Origin: CAZEHS01 sp964649745 | GTDB lineage: Bacteria > Bacillota > Clostridia > Peptostreptococcales > Acidaminobacteraceae | NCBI GenBank assembly: GCA_964649745.1 | Contig: CAZYQI010000019.1 | Span: forward strand, 1-64,000 | DNA: 64,000 bases | Direction: 5' to 3' | Shown here: one piece after another, positions 7,339-16,049 of the stretch | Position numbering within the stretch: the first letter of the stretch is position 1 | How the letters are laid out: every line of letters starts with the position of its first letter | The notes under the pieces: model-generated | Seen by the model: only the letters and a program-made list of their open reading frames with translations | Databases searched by the model: none | Told to the model about the DNA's origin: nothing | Position numbers and translations under genes: made by a program

Positions 7339-9327
7339 CTACCTCAATTCCTCCGGCAGCAATTTCACCAGAGTTTTCATTCTGTCCCTGAGCTCTGCGG
7401 CCCGCTCAAACTGCAAATGTTTGGATGCCTCCAGCATGTCGAACTCCAGCTGACTGAGTGTGGCCTTCAGTGATTCGATGGTGTCGAAGGACCTCAGATC
7501 CGACAGGTAGGTTTCGTCTTCATCGGCGGCCTTGGTGGCTTCAATCACGCTGCGTATGCCCTTGATGATGGTCTTGGGCTCTATGCCGTGTTCCTGATTG
7601 TAAAGGTGCTGAACCTCCCGACGGCGGTCGGTTTCAGCGATGGCCTTCTGCATGGAAGGAGTGATCTTGTCGGCATACATGATGACAAGGCCCTCCGTAT
7701 TCCGTGCGGCGCGGCCTATGGTTTGGATAAGCGCTGTTTCAGACCGAAGGAACCCTTCCTTATCGGCATCCAGGATTGCCACCAGCGAAACCTCCGGCAG
7801 GTCCAGGCCTTCCCGAAGAAGGTTGATTCCCACCAATACGTCAAACTCTCCCACCCGTAGATCCCGCAGAATACGCATCCGTTCCAGCGTCTCCACCTCG
7901 GAATGCATATAGCGCACCCGGATGTTGACGTCCTTCAGGTAGTTGGTAAGGTCCTCCGCCATTTTTTTCGTAAGGGTTGTGACCAATACCCGCTGTCCTT
8001 TGGATGTCCGCTGATTTATCTCCCCTATCAGATCGTCGATCTGTCCCGCAACCGGGCGCAGACTGATCTGGGGGTCCAACAGTCCTGTCGGTCGGATAAT
8101 CTGTTCCACCACCTCCGGGCACCGTTCCTTCTCATAGGGCCCCGGGGTGGCGCTGACATAAATCGCCTGGTTGACCAGGCTCTCGAACTCGGTGAAATTC
8201 AGGGGGCGATTATCCAGGGCGGAGGGCAGCCGGAACCCATAGCTGACCAGGGTTTCCTTGCGGGACCGGTCTCCGCCGTACATTCCACGGATCTGAGGCA
8301 GGGATACGTGGGATTCATCCACCACCAGCAGAAAATCGTCCGGGAAGAAGTCGATCAGCGTGAAGGGACGGCTTCCCGGAGGCCTGCCGCTGAGAATGCG
8401 GGAGTAGTTCTCAATCCCCTGACAGAATCCCACTTCCTTCAGCATTTCGATATCGTACCGGGTACGTTGTTCAATCCGCTGTGCTTCAATGAATTTGCCT
8501 TCATCCAGGAACTTCTTAACCTGTGCCTGCATCTCGGCTTCAATGTCGCCCACTGTTCTTTCGATCAGAGTCTTATCCGTTACATAGTGGGTATTGGGAA
8601 ACAGGAATACATGATCCCGGATCCCCAGTATCTCTCCGGTGAGCACATCAATCTCGGTGAGACGGTCGATTTCATCACCGAACAGCTCAATCCGTATGGC
8701 CCGTTCGGAGGTGGAGGCAGGGAAAACCTCGATGACATCCCCCCGTACCCGGAAAGTCCCCCGGGTGAAGCTGATATCGTTTCTTCCATACTGGATGCTC
8801 ACCAGCTTTTCCAGGATATCCTCCCGGCTCATGGTCATTCCTGGTCTCAGGGACATGCTCAAATCCCGGTAAAGCTCCGGATCACCCAAGCCGTATATGC
8901 AGGAAACGCTGGCCACGATCAGCACATCGCTCCTTTCAAAAAGGGCAGATGTGGCGCTGTGACGCAGCTTGTCGATCTCATCGTTGATGGAGGAATCCTT
9001 CTCGATGAAGGTATCGGAAGAAGGAACATAGGCCTCCGGCTGATAATAATCATAATAGCTAACAAAATATTCCACCGCATTCTCAGGGAAAAACTCCTTG
9101 AATTCACTGCAAAGCTGGGCTGCCAGGGTCTTATTATGGGCAATGACCAGGGTGGGGCGCTGTACCTGTTCCACCACATTGGCAATGGTGAAGGTTTTAC
9201 CCGAGCCCGTAACGCCCAGCAGTGTCTGATACCTTTTCCCATCTATGAGTCCCTGCCTGAGCTTTTCAATTGCCTGGGGTTGATCCCCGGTGGGCTTGAA
9301 CTCTGAATGAATCTTGAATTCCGGCAT
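7339..9327 (-). CDS. uvrB: Excinuclease ABC subunit B
   Basis: UvrB is the helicase-like damage-verification subunit that recruits UvrC. The start chosen is the ATG at 9327, behind GGAGGTG; the longer frame would cover the operator and promoter. The 662-residue product has Walker A GVTGSGKT (38-45), the beta-hairpin YYDYYQPEAYVP starting at 91, DESH as Walker B and a C-terminal UVR motif (LQFERAAELRDRM) for UvrC contact. It is the first gene of uvrB-uvrA-GNAT. Confidence 0.99.
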   Translation of the reverse strand: MPEFKIHSEFKPTGDQPQAIEKLRQGLIDGKRYQTLLGVTGSGKTFTIANVVEQVQRPTLVIAHNKTLAAQLCSEFKEFFPENAVEYFVSYYDYYQPEAYVPSSDTFIEKDSSINDEIDKLRHSATSALFERSDVLIVASVSCIYGLGDPELYRDLSMSLRPGMTMSREDILEKLVSIQYGRNDISFTRGTFRVRGDVIEVFPASTSERAIRIELFGDEIDRLTEIDVLTGEILGIRDHVFLFPNTHYVTDKTLIERTVGDIEAEMQAQVKKFLDEGKFIEAQRIEQRTRYDIEMLKEVGFCQGIENYSRILSGRPPGSRPFTLIDFFPDDFLLVVDESHVSLPQIRGMYGGDRSRKETLVSYGFRLPSALDNRPLNFTEFESLVNQAIYVSATPGPYEKERCPEVVEQIIRPTGLLDPQISLRPVAGQIDDLIGEINQRTSKGQRVLVTTLTKKMAEDLTNYLKDVNIRVRYMHSEVETLERMRILRDLRVGEFDVLVGINLLREGLDLPEVSLVAILDADKEGFLRSETALIQTIGRAARNTEGLVIMYADKITPSMQKAIAETDRRREVQHLYNQEHGIEPKTIIKGIRSVIEATKAADEDETYLSDLRSFDTIESLKATLSQLEFDMLEASKHLQFERAAELRDRMKTLVKLLPEELR

Positions 9328-9342
9328 GAAGCCACCTCCACG

Positions 9343-9356
9343 CAAACGTATGTTCG
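9343..9356 (-). promoter_or_regulatory. LexA (SOS) box of uvrBA
   Basis: On the minus strand the site reads CGAACATACGTTTG, matching the Bacillus-type consensus CGAACRNRYGTTYC at all but the last base. It lies just downstream of the uvrB -10 element and 16 bp before the start codon, where repressor binding would block transcription. Confidence 0.88.
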
Positions 9357-9361
9357 CTTCC

Positions 9362-9390
9362 ATTATATCTCCCTGTTTTTTACCCGTCAA
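9362..9390 (-). promoter_or_regulatory. uvrB sigma-A promoter
   Basis: On the minus strand, TTGACG (9385-9390) and TATAAT (9362-9367) are 17 bp apart, almost the full consensus. The SOS box lies immediately downstream. Confidence 0.9.
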
Positions 9391-9517
9391 GCAATATGCG
9401 TAAGCACGATGTCTTGAATTTTTCTGACTATATGCAAATATTATTGTAATTATTCTTTTTATCCTGCATAAGAGTGAAATTTATTACCCCAAACGTCATA
9501 CTTAAAGAAATATACTA

Positions 9518-9546
9518 TTGAAATACCTTACCTTCATGCATATAAT
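9518..9546 (+). promoter_or_regulatory. Sigma-A promoter of the kal-like gene
   Basis: TTGAAA (9518-9523) and TATAAT (9541-9546) are spaced by 17 bp. They lie about 45 bp upstream of the ATG, with AAGGAGG in between. Confidence 0.85.
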
Positions 9547-9589
9547 TTATCATGAGAGGTTTTTTAACACATCTTAAGGAGGAATACAT

Positions 9590-9973
9590 ATGAAAGTAAT
9601 GATCAGATTGAGAATGGGCCAGCACGACGCCCATTACGGCGGCAACCTGGTAGACGGTGCAAAGATGCTGAACCTGTTCGGCGATGTGGCCACAGAGCTG
9701 CTTATCCGTCACGACGGCGACGAAGGGCTGTTCTGCGCCTACGAGTCCGTTGAATTTGTGGCTCCCGTCTTTGCGGGGGATTACATCGAAGCAGTGGGCG
9801 AAATCATCAATGTGGGAAATTCTTCCCGCAAGATGTCCTTCGAAGCACGGAAGGTCATTGCGCCCCGCCCGGACCTGTCGGATTCCGCCTGTGATTTCCT
9901 TGAAGACCCCATCGTGGTCTGCCGGGCCATCGGAACCTGCGTGGTGCCAAAGGACAAACAGCGCAAGAAATAA
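9590..9973 (+). CDS. kal: 3-aminobutyryl-CoA ammonia-lyase-like hotdog protein
   Basis: The 127-residue product is a single hotdog domain. DAHYGGNLVDGA near the N-terminus, GDVATELLIRHDGDEGLF and VEFVAPVFAGDYIE match the Kal / beta-alanyl-CoA ammonia-lyase family rather than general thioesterases. Kal removes ammonia from L-3-aminobutyryl-CoA to give crotonyl-CoA in clostridial lysine fermentation. The gene stands alone with its own promoter, AAGGAGG site and terminator; kamA, kamDE, kdd and kce are absent from the window. Substrate choice between 3-aminobutyryl-CoA and beta-alanyl-CoA rests on remembered family motifs, so the symbol is likely but not certain. Confidence 0.75.
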   Translation: MKVMIRLRMGQHDAHYGGNLVDGAKMLNLFGDVATELLIRHDGDEGLFCAYESVEFVAPVFAGDYIEAVGEIINVGNSSRKMSFEARKVIAPRPDLSDSACDFLEDPIVVCRAIGTCVVPKDKQRKK

Positions 9974-9982
9974 TTCACATTT

Positions 9983-10025
9983 AAAACCCCATGGAATCCC
10001 GAAAAGGACGCCATGGGGTTTTTAT
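9983..10025. terminator. Bidirectional terminator between kal and the AI-2E permease gene
   Basis: AAAACCCCATGG (9983-9994) pairs perfectly with CCATGGGGTTTT (10011-10022). T-rich tails occur on both strands, so it can serve both convergent genes. Confidence 0.9.
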
Positions 10026-11152
10026 TATGAAATCTCCAATTCCTTTTCCCTGATGCGTTTTTCCGTCACCTGATCCAGAAAATGCATGATTACGGCGAAG
10101 GTAGGGACTGCCACAATCATACCGATGATGCCGAACATCTCGCCCCCCAGGAGCAGCGACACAATGATCCAGAAGGGAGGAAGGCCCACGCTGTCGCCCA
10201 GGATCTTCGGTCCCAACACATAGGCGTCAAACTTCTGCAGCACCAGCAGGAAGCCCGCCAGCCACATGGCCTGTACCGGGTCGTAAAAAAGGACCAGCAG
10301 AGTTGCCGGCACCGTTCCGATATAAATGCCGAAGTAAGGGATCATATTAAATATGGCGATCATCACCGTCAGTAAAAGCGCATAGGGCATGTTCATCAGA
10401 TAAAGGCCCGCATAGCACAGCACTGCGATGATCAGAGAGTCGATCAGCTTGCCGATGATAAAGCCCGAAAAGATACGGTCGGATTCCCTGATGACCTCTG
10501 CCGCCTTCAGGGCCTTGGGTTCACCGAACCACGCCTTCCCGTATTTGAGGAAGCTGGCGCTGAATCCTTCCTTGTCCTTAAGGATATAGATTGAAATAAT
10601 CAGGCCGATGACAAAGCTGACTATACCGGCCGTAATACCGACAATGGTGCCAAGAATCCCCATAAGGGAAGACTGAATCTTCTCAAAGATCATCGTCACC
10701 TGGGCTCCCTGTTGAAGAAAGGAAATCTCGTTGACATTGATGCCATAGGTCAGGGCCAGCTGATCCAGGTGGAGCGTATGGCTCTTCAACAGAACCCAGG
10801 TTTGGGTCCTGTCCACATAGGTCGGAAATTCACGGATCAGTTGCGCTGAGCTTCTGATCAGCACAGGTGCAAGGATGGTGATCACTCCGTAAAGCCCTGC
10901 GAAAACCAGCAGGTAAAGGAGTGTCAGGGCTCGTTTTCTTCCCAGACCGAATCGGTTCTGAAACAACCGCAAGAGAGGATTCAGAAGATACGCGATGACC
11001 CCCGCCCATATGAAGGGCACCAACAGCTTCATGAACTCAGTCAGATAGGTATGCAGCACGTTCACATGGTCAAGGGCTTTGAACACCAGGATAGCCACCA
11101 GGATGACAGGCAAGGACTCAACATGCGGTATGTGTCTTTTCATGGTCTCCAT
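10025..11152 (-). CDS. AI-2E family transporter (PerM/YtvI type)
   Basis: The 375-residue membrane protein has the family layout. N-terminal membrane segments include one around FVAILVFKALD and a pair near FIWAGVIAYLLNPLLRLF. A soluble middle region follows, and a C-terminal helix block carries the conserved PYFGIYIGTVPATLL and GDSVGLPPFWIIVSLLLGG motifs. Members export small molecules or act as ion antiporters; the substrate here is unknown. It starts 20 bp after the upstream GNAT gene behind a GGGGAG site, so the two are probably one transcript. Confidence 0.9.
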   Translation of the reverse strand: METMKRHIPHVESLPVILVAILVFKALDHVNVLHTYLTEFMKLLVPFIWAGVIAYLLNPLLRLFQNRFGLGRKRALTLLYLLVFAGLYGVITILAPVLIRSSAQLIREFPTYVDRTQTWVLLKSHTLHLDQLALTYGINVNEISFLQQGAQVTMIFEKIQSSLMGILGTIVGITAGIVSFVIGLIISIYILKDKEGFSASFLKYGKAWFGEPKALKAAEVIRESDRIFSGFIIGKLIDSLIIAVLCYAGLYLMNMPYALLLTVMIAIFNMIPYFGIYIGTVPATLLVLFYDPVQAMWLAGFLLVLQKFDAYVLGPKILGDSVGLPPFWIIVSLLLGGEMFGIIGMIVAVPTFAVIMHFLDQVTEKRIREKELEIS

Positions 11153-11172
11153 GGCGTCTCCCCAACAGATGT

Positions 11173-11745
11173 CTATTCCTCTTCTAATTCGTCGAAGGTT
11201 TCACCCAGCCCACTTTCCAGGGGTATATCCGCCAGCTCGATCAAACTGGGCAGGTCATCCCATCGGTATGCCAGCTTCAGATAATCCTTATTATCCATTC
11301 TCTCAATCCGCGCATCGCACTCCACACCACCCAGGATGCGGTAGAACTGGCGGGCGGGATTATCCTTCAGCACCCAAACCTTAAGGGATTTCACGTCGTT
11401 GTTCACCATCAGACGGGCACAGGTGGCAATCAGCTTTCTGCCCACACCTCTGCGTTGAAACCGGTCCTGAACATAAAGGGCAGATATCTCCCCCACGTAT
11501 CCCCGCTGTTCGTCTCGCTGAACGTTGGGAACCACGAAGGCGATAATCTCACCGCTCTTTTCTTCCACCACATAGACGGGTTTCCCGTCATTGATGAACT
11601 TCATCCAATACTTCTTGCGTTTTTCCATTGTGAACAGACTCAGGTATTCATCCGATAAAACCCGGCGATAGGTGGATCTCCATGTTTCAACATGAACCCT
11701 CGCGATATCCGTTGTGTCATATATATTAGCCTTGCGAATCAGCAT
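11173..11745 (-). CDS. GNAT family N-acetyltransferase
   Basis: The 190-residue protein is a single GNAT domain. VHVETWRSTYRRVL near the N-terminus and the acetyl-CoA loop VQDRFQRRGVGRKLI (around 92-106) are typical, followed by NPARQFYRILGG. The acceptor is unknown. The start at 11745 has an AGAGG site. It heads a two-gene unit with the AI-2E-family permease. Confidence 0.85.
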   Translation of the reverse strand: MLIRKANIYDTTDIARVHVETWRSTYRRVLSDEYLSLFTMEKRKKYWMKFINDGKPVYVVEEKSGEIIAFVVPNVQRDEQRGYVGEISALYVQDRFQRRGVGRKLIATCARLMVNNDVKSLKVWVLKDNPARQFYRILGGVECDARIERMDNKDYLKLAYRWDDLPSLIELADIPLESGLGETFDELEEE

Positions 11746-11802
11746 AGTGGACCTCTCGTTATCTTCGATTTATAAATATAGGTTGCGGGGCACGACTGGC
11801 AG

Positions 11803-13017
11803 CTACTTGATTTCTGACTTAATGATTTCTAAGGCCTTTTGGAATTGCGGATCCTCTTCATGAGGCAGACCGGACCTGTCCTTCAGGGCCTCGGGCAGTT
11901 CCACTGTAATATCCGGCTCGATTCCCTTCCCGTGAATATAGGAACCGTTGGGCGTAAAGTACTGAGCAACTGTAATCTTGTAGCCATCACCGTCAGGCAG
12001 CGTGTTTACAGCCTGAACCAATCCTTTCCCGAAGGTTCTGGTACCAATCACAACTCCCGATTTGGTGTCTTTCACGGCACCGGTAAGTATTTCGGAGGCA
12101 GAGGCACTTCCCCCATTCACCAGCAAAACATAGGGAAGCGCTGTTTTCAAAGAATCTGACCGCTCGACATCTTCATTCCCTGCTCTGTCCTTGGTGGATA
12201 CAATGGTTTGCTCACCCAGTAACATATCTGATATTCGGATGCATTCTTCAAGACTTCCACCCGGATTATTCCGCAGATCGATAATCAGGCCTTTGGCCTT
12301 CTTTCCGGTCAGGGATTTCAGCTGAGCTTCAAATTCAGAAGCCGACTTGTCGTCAAAAACGCTGAGCTTGAGGTAGCCGACACCATCCGCCAGCATTTCT
12401 GACTCGGCCGATTTCAAAACAATCTTTTCCCGAGTGATTTTAACGTCCGACTGCTGGTTGTCTTTCTTCAAAACATTGAGGGTAACGTCGGTTCCGGGCT
12501 GGCCTTTCATCATGCCAACCGCCTCATCAATCTTTTCACCAAAAACCTCTGTCCCGTTCACCTTCAGAATTTTGTCCCCAGTTGTCAGTCCCGCCCTCTC
12601 ACCGGGGGTATCTGCAATGGGGGATACGACCGTAATCAATCCATCCTCCCCGGGAGAAACGATAACCCCGATGCCGCCATAGGAGCCCTCATTCATTTCA
12701 TTGAAGCTTTTATATTCCTTGGCATCGAAATAAACAGAATAGGGATCGTCCAGGGATTGAAACAGACTGCGTTTCAGGCCCGTTTTAAAGTCGACATCCT
12801 TGGTGTCCTTGTAGAACTGCTGTCCCACAGCCTCCTGCAGAGCAACCACTTCGCCAAATTCAGACTCCAGAGCCTGAAACCGCTGCAGGTCCTGTTTGTC
12901 GATCAGAACCTTATCGCCAACACCCACCATCAGCACATTGCTGAAAGTGAAGGTTGAAATACCGGTGAATATCACCGTTAAGGCCAGCAATATGGCCAGA
13001 GTCTTCTTGGATACCAT
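11803..13017 (-). CDS. ctpA: Carboxy-terminal processing serine protease (S41, CtpA/CtpB)
   Basis: This 404-residue protease cleaves C-terminal tails of secreted or membrane proteins. It has an N-terminal signal anchor (about 7-28), a PDZ domain (about 110-190, GIGVIVSP and AGLTTGDKILKVNG) and an S41 catalytic core. By spacing against E. coli Prc, the catalytic residues are Ser306 (in NGGSASASE), Asp317 and Lys331 (TFGKG). It lies 33 bp downstream of the M23 hydrolase gene in the ftsE-ftsX cluster, an arrangement common in bacteria that suggests a role in wall-hydrolase turnover or sporulation signalling. Confidence 0.95.
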   Translation of the reverse strand: MVSKKTLAILLALTVIFTGISTFTFSNVLMVGVGDKVLIDKQDLQRFQALESEFGEVVALQEAVGQQFYKDTKDVDFKTGLKRSLFQSLDDPYSVYFDAKEYKSFNEMNEGSYGGIGVIVSPGEDGLITVVSPIADTPGERAGLTTGDKILKVNGTEVFGEKIDEAVGMMKGQPGTDVTLNVLKKDNQQSDVKITREKIVLKSAESEMLADGVGYLKLSVFDDKSASEFEAQLKSLTGKKAKGLIIDLRNNPGGSLEECIRISDMLLGEQTIVSTKDRAGNEDVERSDSLKTALPYVLLVNGGSASASEILTGAVKDTKSGVVIGTRTFGKGLVQAVNTLPDGDGYKITVAQYFTPNGSYIHGKGIEPDITVELPEALKDRSGLPHEEDPQFQKALEIIKSEIK

Positions 13018-13050
13018 GGAATACCTCTTTCATTGTGTGTCTGAAAAGGA

Positions 13051-14190
13051 TCATTTGGATACGTATTTCATCGGATCTACATACTGACCGTTCACACGGA
13101 CCTCAAAATGCACATGGGGCCCGGTAGAAAGACCCGTGTTGCCACTTTTTGCAATGCCTTGCCCCTGTGTTACCTTGCCCCCTTCTGAAACAAGCAGAGA
13201 GCTGTTATGGGCGTACAAGGTAGCGATTCCTCCCCCGTGATCAACAATAAGGGTTTTCCCATAGCCCCCAAGCCAGCCCGAATGGATAACGGTGCCGCTC
13301 TGGGCAGCGATCACATTGTTTCCTGTTTTCACGCTGATATCAATTCCTGTATGCATCTTCTTGGTCTTCAGTATCGGGTGAATCCGAGAACCGAAAGGCG
13401 ATGTGATTTTAGAGCTGGCCGGTACCGGCCATGCCATGGTTCCACCCACATATTTCTGAGTAGCCTTCATGCTTGCAAGAATTTTTGTGATCTTATCGGC
13501 CTCAGCCTGAAGGGCATCCTCTTGGGCCTCCAAAGCCTTATGGTCTGCAGCCAGCTGCTGCTTGGCAGTACCCAGCTCTCCTACCTTGATGTTCAGGTTT
13601 GCCTGGGCGGCCTCTTTTTCATCCACCTTTTGTTCCAGCCGGTTCTGATAGACCTCCAGATCCTTTTTTGTCTGTTGGATGATATTTCGCTGATCCGTCA
13701 GAAACTGCACCATATTGGTATCGTGCTCATAGATCTTTCGGACCGTATCGATCCGTGTCATCAGATCGCCAAAATCACTGGAGCCCAGCAGTACCTCCAG
13801 ATAGCCCACATTTCCGGTCTTATACATTACACGGAGCCTTGCATTCAGAACATCTTTCTTATTTATGATATTGTTCTCAGCAATTTTCAGCTCAACGCTT
13901 TTTACAGTAATATCCTCTTCTGCCTTCCCGATATCCTTACCCAGACCATCAATCTGATTCTCGATGGTGTCGATCTGGCCTTCAATGCTGTTGATTTTTT
14001 TTACAATATCCTTTTGCTTGCTTTCGTTTTGCTTCTTCGTTTTATTCACCTGATTAAGCTGGTCTTTAATCTTTTTTTGCTCTGCCTGTATCTTTTTCAG
14101 CTCCGTATCGCTGGTGGCATGAACTGCCGCCGGCATCACAGTGCTGAACATAAACAGTGTCAAAATTCCTATGGCCAGTATCCGCTTCAT
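13051..14190 (-). CDS. Coiled-coil M23 peptidoglycan hydrolase (EnvC/PcsB-like FtsEX partner)
   Basis: The product (about 379 residues) has a signal peptide ending near AAVHA, a long coiled coil (about 30-240, heptad-rich Lys/Glu/Gln) and a C-terminal LytM/M23 domain. The zinc ligands are present: HTGIDIS (H..D) and HVHFEV (HxH). It should therefore be an active endopeptidase, unlike E. coli EnvC, which only activates amidases. ftsX lies directly upstream, and coiled-coil hydrolases of this layout are held and switched by FtsX. I chose the ATG at 14190 behind GGTG; a GTG at 14199, abutting the ftsX stop, is the alternative. Confidence 0.92.
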   Translation of the reverse strand: MKRILAIGILTLFMFSTVMPAAVHATSDTELKKIQAEQKKIKDQLNQVNKTKKQNESKQKDIVKKINSIEGQIDTIENQIDGLGKDIGKAEEDITVKSVELKIAENNIINKKDVLNARLRVMYKTGNVGYLEVLLGSSDFGDLMTRIDTVRKIYEHDTNMVQFLTDQRNIIQQTKKDLEVYQNRLEQKVDEKEAAQANLNIKVGELGTAKQQLAADHKALEAQEDALQAEADKITKILASMKATQKYVGGTMAWPVPASSKITSPFGSRIHPILKTKKMHTGIDISVKTGNNVIAAQSGTVIHSGWLGGYGKTLIVDHGGGIATLYAHNSSLLVSEGGKVTQGQGIAKSGNTGLSTGPHVHFEVRVNGQYVDPMKYVSK

Positions 14191-14199
14191 GCTGTTCAC

Positions 14200-15096
14200 C
14201 TACACATTCAGGAAGCGACGCATGGCGTTGATACTGCCAAGTGCCCCTATACCCGCGCCCAGAACAGAGAAGATTAAAAGCAGATCACCCATGATGGACC
14301 GGACCGGTACGATATACGCCGCAATCAGCACGTAGAAACGGGAGGTGAACATCCCGTAGGTATACTGGTACATGAGAAAGATGACAAGCGCCGCTGTAAA
14401 AGCCCCCAACAGCCCCAACAGGGTGCCTTCTACCAGGAATGGCCACCGAATAAACCAGTTGGTTGCCCCCACGTATTTCATGATATTGATTTCACGCCGG
14501 CGGGCAGCCACCGCCAGTTTGATGGTATTGGCAATAATAAAGGTTGAAACGGCAATCAAAACTGCAATGACCGAAAAGCCCATGGTTCGTATGAACCGCG
14601 TGATTTCCAGCAGCTTCGTAATAATATCCTGATAATACTTCACATCCTCAACACCGCTTAGCTTCTGCAGTTCCCCAACAACCGGCTTGGAATAACTCAG
14701 ATTTTTAAGTACCACCACAAAGGAATCGGGCAACGGGTTGCTTTCCAGCCCGTCCAGAAGATTTCCGTTCTCTTTCCAGGAGGCCTTCATTTTTTTAAGC
14801 GCAGCTTCACGATCCTCAAATACAACATCCTTTACGCCATCGATGGAACGGATCTGCTTCTCCAGTTCATCGATCTGCGTTTGCTCCAGTCCGTCATTGA
14901 GGTAAACCTGAGCGGAATCGAACTGAACCTTCACACTCTCCGTCATGCTATTGATGTTTACGATCAATATGAATACGATCCCCAGAATAACAAGGGTCGC
15001 CGCCACCGATGATACGGAGGCCACGCTCATAAGTCGGTTGCGCCACAGGTTCCTGAAGGCTTCGCCGACGGAATGTCCAACTGTTCTAATCTTCAA
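14200..15096 (-). CDS. ftsX: Cell division protein FtsX
   Basis: FtsX is the permease-like membrane subunit that relays ATP hydrolysis by FtsE to a wall hydrolase outside the cell. The 298-residue product has the expected four membrane segments: one near 22-45, then three in the C-terminal half. The extracellular loop carries FEDREAALKKMKASW, and RREINIMKYVGATNWFIRWPF is the FtsX/MacB signature. Its start overlaps the ftsE end by 11 bp. Confidence 0.97.
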   Translation of the reverse strand: MKIRTVGHSVGEAFRNLWRNRLMSVASVSSVAATLVILGIVFILIVNINSMTESVKVQFDSAQVYLNDGLEQTQIDELEKQIRSIDGVKDVVFEDREAALKKMKASWKENGNLLDGLESNPLPDSFVVVLKNLSYSKPVVGELQKLSGVEDVKYYQDIITKLLEITRFIRTMGFSVIAVLIAVSTFIIANTIKLAVAARRREINIMKYVGATNWFIRWPFLVEGTLLGLLGAFTAALVIFLMYQYTYGMFTSRFYVLIAAYIVPVRSIMGDLLLIFSVLGAGIGALGSINAMRRFLNV

Positions 15097-15772
15097 CGGA
15101 GTAACCTCCCTTCATTTCATCCCGGACCACGCGTCCGTTCTCAAGGGCGATAACCCGCTTCTGCATAATATCCACTACTTCTTTATGATGGGTAGCCATG
15201 ATTACAGTGGTACCCCGGGTGTTGATCTGCCTGAGCAGTTTCATGATCTCCCAGGAGGTATCCGGATCAAGGTTCCCTGTTGGTTCATCCGCAATGAGAA
15301 TGGGCGGATTGTTGATCATAGACCGCGCGATGGAAACCCGCTGCTGCTCCCCGCCGGAAAGCTGGTGAGGATACATATTGGCCCTATTGCTGAGGCCAAC
15401 CATGCTCAGCATGACAGGAACCTGCCTGCGGATTTCTCTCCGCGGGGCTTCCAGAATCTCCATGGTAAAGGCCACATTCTCGTATACGGTTTTATTGGGA
15501 AGAAGCCTGAAGTCCTGGAACACGACCCCCATCCGTCTTCGAAGATGAGGGATCCTCCGTCTGTGAAGGTTTGTGATATCCTGTCCCGCTATGTAGATCT
15601 CCCCTTCAGAGGGCTCCTCTTCCTTCAGGAGCAGCTTGATAAAGGTGGATTTCCCTGCTCCACTGGCTCCCACAATAAATACGAATTCACCCTTCTGTAC
15701 ATGTATATTGGCATCAGAAAGCGCCACAACGCCGCTTTCATATTTCTTGCTGACATTGACCAGCTTGATCAT
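15086..15772 (-). CDS. ftsE: Cell division ATP-binding protein FtsE
   Basis: The 228-residue ABC ATPase has Walker A GASGAGKS, signature LSGGEQQRVSIARS, Walker B ILIADEPTG and an H-loop in MATHHKE. The ATG at 15772 follows GAGGAGG; an upstream in-frame start lacks a ribosome site. It is the first gene of ftsE-ftsX-M23-ctpA, so the module would couple cytoplasmic ATP hydrolysis to septal peptidoglycan cleavage. An apparent intrinsic terminator lies in its leader. Confidence 0.97.
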   Translation of the reverse strand: MIKLVNVSKKYESGVVALSDANIHVQKGEFVFIVGASGAGKSTFIKLLLKEEEPSEGEIYIAGQDITNLHRRRIPHLRRRMGVVFQDFRLLPNKTVYENVAFTMEILEAPRREIRRQVPVMLSMVGLSNRANMYPHQLSGGEQQRVSIARSMINNPPILIADEPTGNLDPDTSWEIMKLLRQINTRGTTVIMATHHKEVVDIMQKRVIALENGRVVRDEMKGGYSVED

Positions 15773-15821
15773 GAAACCTCCTCTAAGCATGTTGATACAA
15801 AGCCGCACACACCTTCACGTG

Positions 15822-15846
15822 AAAAACCCCGCATCCTTCATGCGGG
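15822..15846 (-). terminator. Hairpin with U-tract in the ftsE leader
   Basis: On the minus strand GCCCGCAT pairs with ATGCGGG around a GAAGG loop, then five T follow (15822-15826). It ends 50 bp upstream of the ftsE ATG, and no minus-strand gene precedes it. It could be a partial terminator or attenuator. Confidence 0.6.
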
Positions 15847-16049
15847 CTTCCGGTGCGTGCCGTAATGATGGCAAATCCGCAGGAATGTCCCAAATATCAT
15901 CTTCGGACAAATTTCGGACAGCCATTATAGTATAATGGAATATACCCGATATAGCCACACCTTCAGATTCTCCACACGTTCCATTATAATTGTTTTACCT
16001 AGGTGAAAGAAACCCCTTTAGAATAAAATAATATTACAGTGGAGGTTCT

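Noticed and set aside
15921..15960. TATAAT upstream of ftsE
   Set aside because: No acceptable -35 at 16-18 bp, and the region is AT-rich enough for chance matches.
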